Assembly (NCBI GenBank): GCA_023231065.1
Contig: JALNWE010000012.1
Span: 1 to 55,826 of the forward strand
Source: Bacteroidales bacterium
GTDB taxonomy: Bacteria > Bacteroidota > Bacteroidia > Bacteroidales > FEN-979
DNA length: 55,826 nucleotides
Reading direction: 5' to 3'
Shown: in pieces, positions 35,774-43,651 of the stretch
Numbering within the stretch: position 1 is the first letter of the stretch
Layout: the number at the start of each line of letters is the position of its first letter
Notes under the pieces: generated by a model
Told to the model about the DNA's origin: nothing
Databases searched by the model: none
The model's input: the letters and a program-made list of their open reading frames with translations, nothing else
Translations under genes and position numbers: made by a program

Positions 35774-35781
35774 CAAATATA
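35774..35781 (-). promoter_or_regulatory. -7 element of the small lipoprotein gene
   Basis: Minus strand TATATTTG. A TTTG (plus 35799-35802) lies 17 nt upstream, near the usual distance. The ATG is about 40 nt downstream. Confidence 0.6.
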
Positions 35782-35807
35782 TCAATTTATCCTGAATGCA
35801 AACGTAG

Positions 35808-35815
35808 TATATTTG
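35808..35815 (+). promoter_or_regulatory. -7 element of the cohesin-like T9SS gene
   Basis: TATATTTG, 40 nt before the ATG at 35856. The two divergent -7 elements lie 26 nt apart, so RNA polymerase binding at the two promoters would compete. Confidence 0.5.
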
Positions 35816-35855
35816 TCCCGATCAAGTCAGTTTAACGAAAATTATGACATAGACA

Positions 35856-36932
35856 ATGACCGTGAAATCAAAATGGGGCCGAATGATATTTATATTATTC
35901 GCTCTTGGCATTTATTCCCCGGCAGCCCCTGCCCTCCCTCAAGCCAACGATCCCGGGCCTGATTACCATCGGGGCCTTCCTGAAACGCCGGGACTTTCTA
36001 TTCCTGCCATAACGGGACTGGTACCTGGAGCGGTCACTATCCCCGTTCATGCAACGAATATTGTCAATATGGGCTCATTCCAATTCAGCCTTCAATTTGA
36101 TCCGGCACTGATGACTTATACCGGCACATCAAACTGGTTCCCAGGAATTTCCGACGTGATGATCGGTGAAAGCTTTCCCGGCAAGCTTGCATTTATTTGG
36201 GCAGGATTGAACAATGGGATTTCGATTCCGGATAGTACCTTTTTTACTATTAATTTTGAATGGTTGGGATCTTCTTCCACTTCCCCTCTGAATTGGACCG
36301 ATGATCCAACACCCCGTGAATTCGGAGATTATGACGGGGTTGTTTTTTATCCCTCCTTTACCAATGGTTCCGTTACCGGGACCACCTCCCCGCCCCTGAA
36401 GCTTGATCTGGCTGATATTGTTATTGAAAAGGATCAGACCGTTTGTTACAATGCAACCCAGATCATCAATGTCGCGGGTAACGGAACTATCTTCAGGATC
36501 CGGGACGGGGGTTCGGCAACACTGATCTCAGGACAGGCCATACACCTTCTGCCGGGCGCCGCGATCGACAGCGGAGGATATTTTTCCGGATATATAACCA
36601 CCACCGCGGATTATTGCAATATTGCCTATCCGGCATTGGCCCAAAACCAGATGAAAGCATTGAAAATAAAAACGGATATCCCGGAATCGAAAAGCCTGTT
36701 CACGGTTTTTCCCAATCCGACTGACGGAAAATTTACCCTGGAGATTTTTTCTGAAAAAGCCTTTCAACCTTCCCTGATCAGGGTTTACGGGCCCACCGGC
36801 GAATGCATTATTGCCGAAGAAATCACTGCTCCATCAAAGCAGTTATCCCTGGAAGGAAGACAAACCGGACTGTATTTGATCTCTGTGATACAGAATGGGA
36901 AAGCTGCGGCAACAAAGATCTTTCTCAGATAA
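35856..36932 (+). CDS. Secreted cohesin-like protein with T9SS sorting domain
   Basis: The 358-residue product has a signal peptide (IFILFALGIYSPAAPALPQ; an internal Met10 is an alternative start). Residues about 50-170 form a cohesin-like beta-sandwich: ITIPVHATNIVNMGSFQFSL-type opening, FDPALMTYTG and GKLAFIWAG. A middle region with IVIEKDQTVCYNATQIINV resembles the 3-coordinated spacer common before T9SS domains, and the C-terminus (TVFPNPTDGKFTLEIFSEK) is a type A sorting domain. Its cohesin-like region is closely similar in pattern to that of the M14 peptidase (GSFQFSLQFDP versus GAFQFTIRFNP). Probably a surface adhesion or scaffold protein. Confidence 0.85.
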   Translation: MTVKSKWGRMIFILFALGIYSPAAPALPQANDPGPDYHRGLPETPGLSIPAITGLVPGAVTIPVHATNIVNMGSFQFSLQFDPALMTYTGTSNWFPGISDVMIGESFPGKLAFIWAGLNNGISIPDSTFFTINFEWLGSSSTSPLNWTDDPTPREFGDYDGVVFYPSFTNGSVTGTTSPPLKLDLADIVIEKDQTVCYNATQIINVAGNGTIFRIRDGGSATLISGQAIHLLPGAAIDSGGYFSGYITTTADYCNIAYPALAQNQMKALKIKTDIPESKSLFTVFPNPTDGKFTLEIFSEKAFQPSLIRVYGPTGECIIAEEITAPSKQLSLEGRQTGLYLISVIQNGKAAATKIFLR

Positions 36933-37008
36933 ATTTAACCGTGAAAACGGGTTTTATTGTAACAATTTTTTTTAAATCAAGTCTAATGATTCAAATTTTA
37001 TTCAGGAT

Positions 37009-40000
37009 ATGAAAAAACTATTAAGTTTTACTCTTTTACTTTTCCTGGCTTCGCGGATTTATTGCCAGGATAATCCATTATGGATGCGTTACACGGCTAT
37101 TTCGCCAGATGGGAAAACCATCCTTTTTTGCTATAAAGGAGATATCTGGTCAGTCCCTTCAAAAGGAGGGGTAGCGACCCCGCTTACCATAACAGAATCC
37201 TATGAATATGCCCCGGTATGGAGCCATGATGGTAAACAAATTGCTTTTGCCTCTGACCGGACCGGGAATTTTGATGTTTTTCTGATCCCTTCCAGCGGGG
37301 GGGAGGCCAAACGGCTGACTTTTCATTCCAACCGTGAAATCCCATGGGCTTTTACGGCCAACAATAAAGATGTCATTTTTTCGGCTTACAGGCAGGACCT
37401 GGCAACCAATGCACAATTCCCTATGTCCTTATTGAGTGAATTATATTCGGTACCGGTTTCAGGCGGAAAAGTCTCTATGCTCCTCCCTACTCCTGCCCTT
37501 GAGGCCTGCCCTACTTCTATCGGGGATAAAATTATTTTTGAAGATCTCAAGGGTTATGAAAACGAATGGCGGAAACATCACACTTCAGCCATTGCACGCG
37601 ATATCTGGGTTTATGATTTCAATTCAAAAAAATACAACCAGCTCACCCGATTCAACGGCGAAGACCGGAACCCGGTATTTGACGCCAATGACCGGGATTT
37701 TTATTACCTGAGCGAACAAAGCGGATCGTTTAACGTATATAAGAGTTCCCTCACGGATCCACTAAAGTCAACCGCCCTGACCCATTTTGCCAAAAATCCG
37801 GTCAGGTTCCTTTCCAGGTCAGACAATAATACTTTGTGTTTTACTTACGACGGAGAAATCTTTACCTTGCGCCCCGGGGAAGATCCGGTCAAAATCCCGG
37901 TGACCATATCCGCCGATGGCCGGAGCCAGCAGGAACGTATTGTTCCTGTCAACGAAGGTTTCACGGAAACAAGGCTTTCTTCAAATGGGAAAGAATATGT
38001 TTATGTTTTCAGGGGCGAGATCTTTGTCAGCAGTATTGATGGGGGTTATACCAAACGGATCACCAATACGCCTTACCAGGAACGGAGCGTCAGTTTCAGC
38101 CCCGACGGCCGTTCCCTTGTTTATGCAGCCGAAGTGAATAACAGCTGGAATGTTTATACCACCTCCATCGTACGTAAGGAAGAGCCTTATTTTTATGCTT
38201 CCACGGTATTGAAGACAGAACCTGTTGTGGCTACTGAAGCTGAAGAATTTCAACCCGAATATTCACCGGATGGTAAAGAAGTGGCCTACCTTGAAAACAG
38301 GGTGGTACTGAAAGTCATCAACCTGGCAACAAAAGCAACCCGCACCATTATGCCGGCCAATGTCAACTATTCTTATGCTGACGGTGACCAGTACTATCAA
38401 TGGTCGCCCGACAGCAAATGGTTCCTTGTGAATTTCGCCTTCCCCGACCGGATTTTTTCACCAGAAGTCGGTTTGGTTTCCGCTGATGGCAAAGGTGAAA
38501 TCAAGAACCTGACCCTGAGCGGGTATGATGATTATGCCCCGAAATGGTCTGTCGATGGTAAAATGATGACCTGGGAATGTGACCGGAACGGGAACTGGAC
38601 CCAGGGGGGCAATGTTTCCAGCAGCGATATATATGCCATGTTTTTTACGAAGACGGCATTTGACCGGTTTAATCTCTCCAAAGAGGAACTTGCCCTTGTA
38701 AAGGATCAGGAAGAAAAGGAGAAGAAAGATAAAGAAAAGAAAAAGGATACAGAGAAGGAAAAAGGTGAAAAAGGGAAAAAGGGCCAGGCAGATTCGACCG
38801 AAAAATCAAAACAGGATTCGGTAAAAGTAACCATCGAGTGGGAAAACTTGACCGAACGTAAGGCAAAAATCACTACGCATACTTCTTCGATCAGGGATTG
38901 GCTGCTTTCGAAGGATGGGGAAAAACTTTTTTACCTGACGCATTTTGAAAAGGATAATGACCTCTGGGTAACAGAAATCCGGACAAAAGAAACAAAAGTC
39001 CTGGCAAAATTAGGAGCCAAAAATACCGGGATGGAATTATCTTCCGATGGCAAATTCATCCTGTTGTTAGCGGATGGAAAACCCATGAAAGTTGAAGTGG
39101 ACGGAGGTAAAACGGAACCCCTGAAAACGACCGGGGAGATGCTTCTGAAACCCGCTGAGGAAAGGAACTATATTTTTGAGCATGCCTGGAGGCAATTCAA
39201 GGAAAAATTTTATGTGGAGGATATGCAGGGGGTTGACTGGAATTATTATAAAACCGTATATCAGAAATTTCTTCCTTATATCAACAACAATTATGATTTT
39301 GCGGAAATGCTCAGCGAAATGCTGGGGGAAATGAACGCATCGCATACCGGGTGTGGATATTATGCCGGTAAACCCAATGTTGATCAGACTGCAAGCCCCG
39401 GATTGTTTTTCGATTATGATTATGCCGGGCCCGGGTTGAAAATTGCGGAAGTGATCGAAGGAGGGCCGGTTGACAAAGCTTCATCCCGAATAAAAAGTGG
39501 ATATATTATTGAAAAAATTGATGGGGAGGCAGTAACCGATTCGATTGATTTTTACAAGTTCCTGAACCGGAAAACCGATAAACTCACCCTGCTGTCCATG
39601 TTTAATCCCGTCAGCGGTGAACGGTGGGAAGAAAGCATCAAACCCATCAATGCCGGGGAGGCCAATGAACTGCTTTACAAACGATGGGTCAAGGGCCGCA
39701 GGAACGAAGTGGAAAAATTATCCGGCGGACAAATCGGGTACGTCCATGTCCGCTCTATGGACGATGCCAGTATGCGGGTGGTATTTGAAGAAGCGCTGGG
39801 CCGGAGTTTTGAAAAGAAGGCTTTGATCGTGGATACCCGTTTCAACGGTGGCGGTAATATTCATGAACAGCTATCCGACTTCCTCAGTGGAAAAAAATAT
39901 ATTGATATTGTTCCTCATGGTCAATACATCGGATCAGAACCCTATGATAAATGGGTAAAGCCTTCCATCGTCCTGATCGGGGAAAGCAACTATTCGGATG

Positions 40001-40278
40001 CCCATCTTTTCCCCGTTGCCTATAAACTGAAAAATACCGGAAAAACCCTGGGTATGCCTGTCCCCGGAACCGGGACTTTCGTGTGGTGGGAAACACAAAT
40101 CGATCCTACGCTATATTTTGGGATCCCTATGGGTGGATGGCGGACCCCCGATGGAAAGTTTTGTGAAAACAACCAAATGGAACCTGACATCCGTGTACCG
40201 GATGAACCCGGAATATTATCATCCGGTCACGACCAGCAGATCGAAGCAGCAGTAAAAGAGTTGATGAAGCAATATTGA
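37009..40278 (+). CDS. Tricorn-like S41 protease
   Basis: The 1089-residue protein has a signal peptide (LSFTLLLFLASRIYCQ), WD40/TolB-type beta-propeller repeats (WSHDGKQIAFASDRTGNFDV, FSPDGRSLVYAAE, WSVDGKMMTWECDRNGNW) over about residues 25-690, a Lys/Glu-rich insertion at about 565-605, a PDZ-like domain (about 770-860) and an S41 catalytic domain with LIVDTRFNGGG and the candidate nucleophile Ser996 in ESNYSDAHLFP. The architecture is that of tricorn peptidase homologues, which degrade peptides; the export signal places it in the periplasm. Length is usual for the family. Gap to the preceding T9SS gene is 76 nt. Confidence 0.93.
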   Translation: MKKLLSFTLLLFLASRIYCQDNPLWMRYTAISPDGKTILFCYKGDIWSVPSKGGVATPLTITESYEYAPVWSHDGKQIAFASDRTGNFDVFLIPSSGGEAKRLTFHSNREIPWAFTANNKDVIFSAYRQDLATNAQFPMSLLSELYSVPVSGGKVSMLLPTPALEACPTSIGDKIIFEDLKGYENEWRKHHTSAIARDIWVYDFNSKKYNQLTRFNGEDRNPVFDANDRDFYYLSEQSGSFNVYKSSLTDPLKSTALTHFAKNPVRFLSRSDNNTLCFTYDGEIFTLRPGEDPVKIPVTISADGRSQQERIVPVNEGFTETRLSSNGKEYVYVFRGEIFVSSIDGGYTKRITNTPYQERSVSFSPDGRSLVYAAEVNNSWNVYTTSIVRKEEPYFYASTVLKTEPVVATEAEEFQPEYSPDGKEVAYLENRVVLKVINLATKATRTIMPANVNYSYADGDQYYQWSPDSKWFLVNFAFPDRIFSPEVGLVSADGKGEIKNLTLSGYDDYAPKWSVDGKMMTWECDRNGNWTQGGNVSSSDIYAMFFTKTAFDRFNLSKEELALVKDQEEKEKKDKEKKKDTEKEKGEKGKKGQADSTEKSKQDSVKVTIEWENLTERKAKITTHTSSIRDWLLSKDGEKLFYLTHFEKDNDLWVTEIRTKETKVLAKLGAKNTGMELSSDGKFILLLADGKPMKVEVDGGKTEPLKTTGEMLLKPAEERNYIFEHAWRQFKEKFYVEDMQGVDWNYYKTVYQKFLPYINNNYDFAEMLSEMLGEMNASHTGCGYYAGKPNVDQTASPGLFFDYDYAGPGLKIAEVIEGGPVDKASSRIKSGYIIEKIDGEAVTDSIDFYKFLNRKTDKLTLLSMFNPVSGERWEESIKPINAGEANELLYKRWVKGRRNEVEKLSGGQIGYVHVRSMDDASMRVVFEEALGRSFEKKALIVDTRFNGGGNIHEQLSDFLSGKKYIDIVPHGQYIGSEPYDKWVKPSIVLIGESNYSDAHLFPVAYKLKNTGKTLGMPVPGTGTFVWWETQIDPTLYFGIPMGGWRTPDGKFCENNQMEPDIRVPDEPGILSSGHDQQIEAAVKELMKQY

Positions 40279-40329
40279 CATTCACCAGCTTAATTTTCCT
40301 GAAATACAGTTTCGGAAATCGGATACCGG

Positions 40330-41064
40330 TCAGTTGAAATGAAGGATTACCTTCACCTTCTGATCGGCGCCACCCGAAACGGATTGGATACAATGACCTA
40401 TTTCAATGGCTGTTGATGTAAGGTCCGAAATTTTAGTTTCTGCTCTCCCTGAAGTTGAACTGATCTGTACTTCATAACCCATCGCGGCAGGTTGAGTATC
40501 CGCGAGCAGGACTTCGGCAACACCCGAAACAACTATCCAACAGGCAGAACCATCTTCAATACCAGCCTCGAATACCACCCCAACCGGATTCACAGATGAG
40601 GCTGATGCCAGAATAAAACCATTTTCGGTGGTTGGAGAGGGCGATACGATCTGACCCTTGACCGTTATAGCTCCGGTTTTATTGATCATTTTCAACGCCA
40701 TTCCTCCAAGCGGGGTAAACATAACGCTCTGGGATACAGGATCTGATTCATTGACATCTGCTCCTTGATAGGGCCCCGAAACAGCGAAAGAATACCACCC
40801 ACCAGAAGTCCAGTAACCATAGGATTTATCGCTTGAGAAATAGTACATCAACCCGTCGGATTTGGAGGAGACCGCATACTTTTCGCTGACAATCCGGGGA
40901 GGAAGGAATCCCTTGGCGGAACTCAGCGCTGAAGAAGAACTGACATCCAGCACAGCACCGGTTGATACGGTCGCATTGGACTGATCCGACACGGCGACTC
41001 CCTGGGAAAAAGAGAAGTTGAAAAAAAATAAAAAAAGGCCAATCAACAAGCATTTGTTTTTCAT
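40330..41064 (-). CDS. Mosaic surface protein with tail-fibre-like N-terminus and decoration-like C-terminus
   Basis: The 244-residue product has a signal peptide (IGLFLFFFNFSFSQ). Residues about 28-95 show a pattern common in Bacteroidota surface proteins (GAVLDVSSSSALSSAKGFLPP, then DGLMYYFSSDKSYGYWTSGGW), related to trimeric fibre-like repeats. The rest (about 105-244: MALKMINKTGAITVKGQIV ... GVVFEAGIEDGSACWIVVSG ... GRAETKISD ... EIGHCIQS) reads like a small beta-barrel resembling phage capsid-decoration domains. No enzyme motif. Probably an outer-surface structural protein; the second half is a guess by pattern. Confidence 0.65.
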   Translation of the reverse strand: MKNKCLLIGLFLFFFNFSFSQGVAVSDQSNATVSTGAVLDVSSSSALSSAKGFLPPRIVSEKYAVSSKSDGLMYYFSSDKSYGYWTSGGWYSFAVSGPYQGADVNESDPVSQSVMFTPLGGMALKMINKTGAITVKGQIVSPSPTTENGFILASASSVNPVGVVFEAGIEDGSACWIVVSGVAEVLLADTQPAAMGYEVQISSTSGRAETKISDLTSTAIEIGHCIQSVSGGADQKVKVILHFN

Positions 41065-41214
41065 TATTGAAATAGTTTGATAATCGCTATAAAATTATGA
41101 AATTCACATCAACCATAATATAAAAAGAACAATCTTTTTATATAAAGCTGATCATTTGTATTTTATATATAATGATGAAAAACAAACCGGCATGTTTGTT
41201 TTCATCGTTATCCC

Positions 41215-41244
41215 TTGATTTTTTCAGAAAATATCCTATCTTTA
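41215..41244 (+). promoter_or_regulatory. Probable promoter of the PAS histidine kinase gene
   Basis: TTG (41215-41217) and TATCTTTA (41237-41244) are separated by 19 nt; the -7 differs from consensus at the final base. The ATG at 41267 follows 22 nt later. Confidence 0.5.
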
Positions 41245-41266
41245 CAGAATAAAACCTCCCTGATTG

Positions 41267-43195
41267 ATGAAAAAACCGAGGTCCCCACTTCCTGCTGAAA
41301 GGGCCCTGAATTCAGGGCAAGTGATCCCTTCTGATGAAAAATTCAGATTGTTGGTTGAAAACGCGAATGAAGCCATCATCATCGCACAGGATGGAAAATT
41401 CAAATATGTCAATAAAAGCACTACCGAACTTCTTCATTACCCGATCGACGAGTTGATCTCCAAACCCCTTGGGAATTTTATTCACCCTGATGACAAGATG
41501 ATGGTCCTGGAACGGTACAAAATCCGGTTGGAAGGGAAATCACCCCCTACCGGATATGAATTCCGGACATTGACCAGGGAAGGGGACCCTATGTGGGTCC
41601 ATATCAACTCGATCCTTACCGAATGGGAAGGGAGCCCTGCTATCCTTATTTATCTAACCGATATCACGGCAAAAAAAAGAATCGAACTCCAGGTCAAGCA
41701 AAAAAGCGAACAACTGAACAATATTCTGGAAACGATGACCGATGCCGTCGCAACTGCTGATTTTGATGGGATTGTCCGGTTTTGGAATAAAGGGGCCGAG
41801 AAAATTTATGGAATCCCCCTGAAAGATATTCTTGGAAAAAGCATCCTTCCTTACATTCCTGAAGAACGAAAACATGATTTTCCATATTTCATCGCGGAAA
41901 CAAGGCAGGGTAGAAAAATTGAAGGATACGAAACGGAAAGGATCCGTCCTGACGGGACCCGTTTTTTTTCATCTATGAATATTTCTCCCCTTAAAAACGC
42001 AGACGGTATCATCGATAGCATTTTAGTCATTGTACACGATATAACGGAACGCTATAAGGCAGAAGAGACCTTGAAAAAGAGCGAGGAGAAATTCAGGCTT
42101 CTCGCGGAGAATGCCAGCGATGTGATCTGGACATTGGATATAAACGGGAAATTTCTCTATATGAGCCCATCGGTCGAACGCGTAAGCGGTTTCACACCAG
42201 AAGAGGCCATGAACCAACCCTTCGAAGAAATCCTGACAAAAACCGGGTTTGGCGCCACCTATCAGAACCTTATTGACAATATAGCCAGTAATAATACCGA
42301 TAAAAAATTATCGCCCTCCAGGTTCAGCCTTGAACAGAAATGCAAAGATGGTTCAACGGTTTGGACAGAATCCACCGTCAACAATATTTTCAATGAAGAG
42401 GGTAAGTTCCTGTTTTTCCTGGGAGTGACCCGCGATATCACCGAACGAAAAAAAATTGAAAATGAATTACTACTCCTGAACCAAACCCTTGAAAAAAGAG
42501 TGGAAGACCGCACGGCAAAGTTAGAGTCGGTCAACAAGGACCTGGAATCATTTGCCTATTCCGTTTCGCATGACCTCCGCGCCCCGCTCAGGCACATTGA
42601 CGGGTTTTCAAAATTATTGAAAAACAGCATTTCGCCATGTTCTTCCGAAACCGGACGTTTTCTTGAAAAGATCAGCAAGGCAACCGTAAAGATGGCCATT
42701 ATGATCGATGAATTATTGAATTTCTCCAGACTCGGCCGGACTGCCGTTAAAAAATCCAGCGTAGATCTTAATGTTATTGTTAAACAGGTTATAGATCAGT
42801 ATGCATCCGATATTACAAACCGTAAAATTCAATTTGAAATAGGAAATTTGCCGGTAGTACAGGGTGACTTTGCCCTGTTGCAGATCGCTTTTGAAAATCT
42901 AATTTCCAACGCCATCAAATTTACTTCGAAAAAAGAAAAGGCCGTCATTGAAATATTCCCTGGTGAAAACCTGGAAAAACCCTGTACCGTTTATATTAAA
43001 GACAACGGGGCGGGATTCGACAACGCATACATCGATAAACTTTTTGGCGTTTTTCAGCGCCTGCACACCAGCGAGGAATTCGAAGGGACCGGTATCGGCC
43101 TGGCCAATGTCAAGCAAATCATTAAAAAGCATGATGGCATCATTTCAGCTTCCGGCGAAGTTAATCAGGGAGCAACATTCTATATCACTTTATAA
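41267..43195 (+). CDS. Triple-PAS sensor histidine kinase
   Basis: I start at the ATG 41267 rather than the TTG three bases upstream. The product is a soluble kinase with three PAS domains (about residues 24-140, 148-265 and 274-396, each ending in a DIT-type motif), a coiled linker, a HisKA domain with phospho-acceptor His435 in SVSHDLRAPLRHID, and an ATPase domain with the N box LISNAIKFTSKK, DNGAGFD and GTGIGLANVK. There are no membrane segments, so it senses a cytoplasmic signal. The SHDLRAPL type resembles the phytochrome-related kinases that act on Rcp1-like receivers, and just such a receiver follows 9 nt later. Confidence 0.93.
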   Translation: MKKPRSPLPAERALNSGQVIPSDEKFRLLVENANEAIIIAQDGKFKYVNKSTTELLHYPIDELISKPLGNFIHPDDKMMVLERYKIRLEGKSPPTGYEFRTLTREGDPMWVHINSILTEWEGSPAILIYLTDITAKKRIELQVKQKSEQLNNILETMTDAVATADFDGIVRFWNKGAEKIYGIPLKDILGKSILPYIPEERKHDFPYFIAETRQGRKIEGYETERIRPDGTRFFSSMNISPLKNADGIIDSILVIVHDITERYKAEETLKKSEEKFRLLAENASDVIWTLDINGKFLYMSPSVERVSGFTPEEAMNQPFEEILTKTGFGATYQNLIDNIASNNTDKKLSPSRFSLEQKCKDGSTVWTESTVNNIFNEEGKFLFFLGVTRDITERKKIENELLLLNQTLEKRVEDRTAKLESVNKDLESFAYSVSHDLRAPLRHIDGFSKLLKNSISPCSSETGRFLEKISKATVKMAIMIDELLNFSRLGRTAVKKSSVDLNVIVKQVIDQYASDITNRKIQFEIGNLPVVQGDFALLQIAFENLISNAIKFTSKKEKAVIEIFPGENLEKPCTVYIKDNGAGFDNAYIDKLFGVFQRLHTSEEFEGTGIGLANVKQIIKKHDGIISASGEVNQGATFYITL

Positions 43196-43204
43196 ATCTG
43201 TACC

Positions 43205-43636
43205 ATGGAAAAATTCCCCCCTATTTTGTATGCAGAAGATAATGAAGACGACATTGAACTTACCATGTCTGCCTTTAAGGAATGTAACCTTCAAAATCGT
43301 GTTGATATAGTCCGCGATGGTCAACAGGTTTTGGATTACCTGAATTACCAGGGAACTTATTGCAACAGGGAAAAAGAAAGGCCTGTAGTGATCCTCCTTG
43401 ATATCAAAATGCCAAAACTTGATGGCATCCAGGCGCTGAGGCAGATAAAATCCAGTGAATCCCTGAAAAGCATTCCCGTGGTGATGATGACAGCATCATC
43501 CCTGGAAGCAGATCTCGTTGAAAGCTATAAACTGGGGGTCAACGCTTATGTGGTTAAGCCCATTGACTATGCCGAATTCCTGGAAGCAGTTAAAAAAATT
43601 GGTTCTTTCTGGGCCCTTATCAATAAAACAATATGA
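43205..43636 (+). CDS. Stand-alone response regulator receiver (Rcp1-like)
   Basis: The 143 residues are a single receiver domain with acidic pair ED at 11-12, phosphorylation Asp66 in VILLDIKMP, Thr in VVMMTASS and Lys in VVKPIDYAEF. The DNEDDIELTMSAFKECNL opening and the insertion before beta-3 (NYQGTYCNREKERP) are typical of Rcp1-type regulators paired with PAS or phytochrome kinases. It lacks an output domain. It is 9 nt after the PAS kinase and 15 nt before the hybrid kinase. Confidence 0.93.
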   Translation: MEKFPPILYAEDNEDDIELTMSAFKECNLQNRVDIVRDGQQVLDYLNYQGTYCNREKERPVVILLDIKMPKLDGIQALRQIKSSESLKSIPVVMMTASSLEADLVESYKLGVNAYVVKPIDYAEFLEAVKKIGSFWALINKTI

Positions 43637-43651
43637 TGTAACCTTTAGGAT

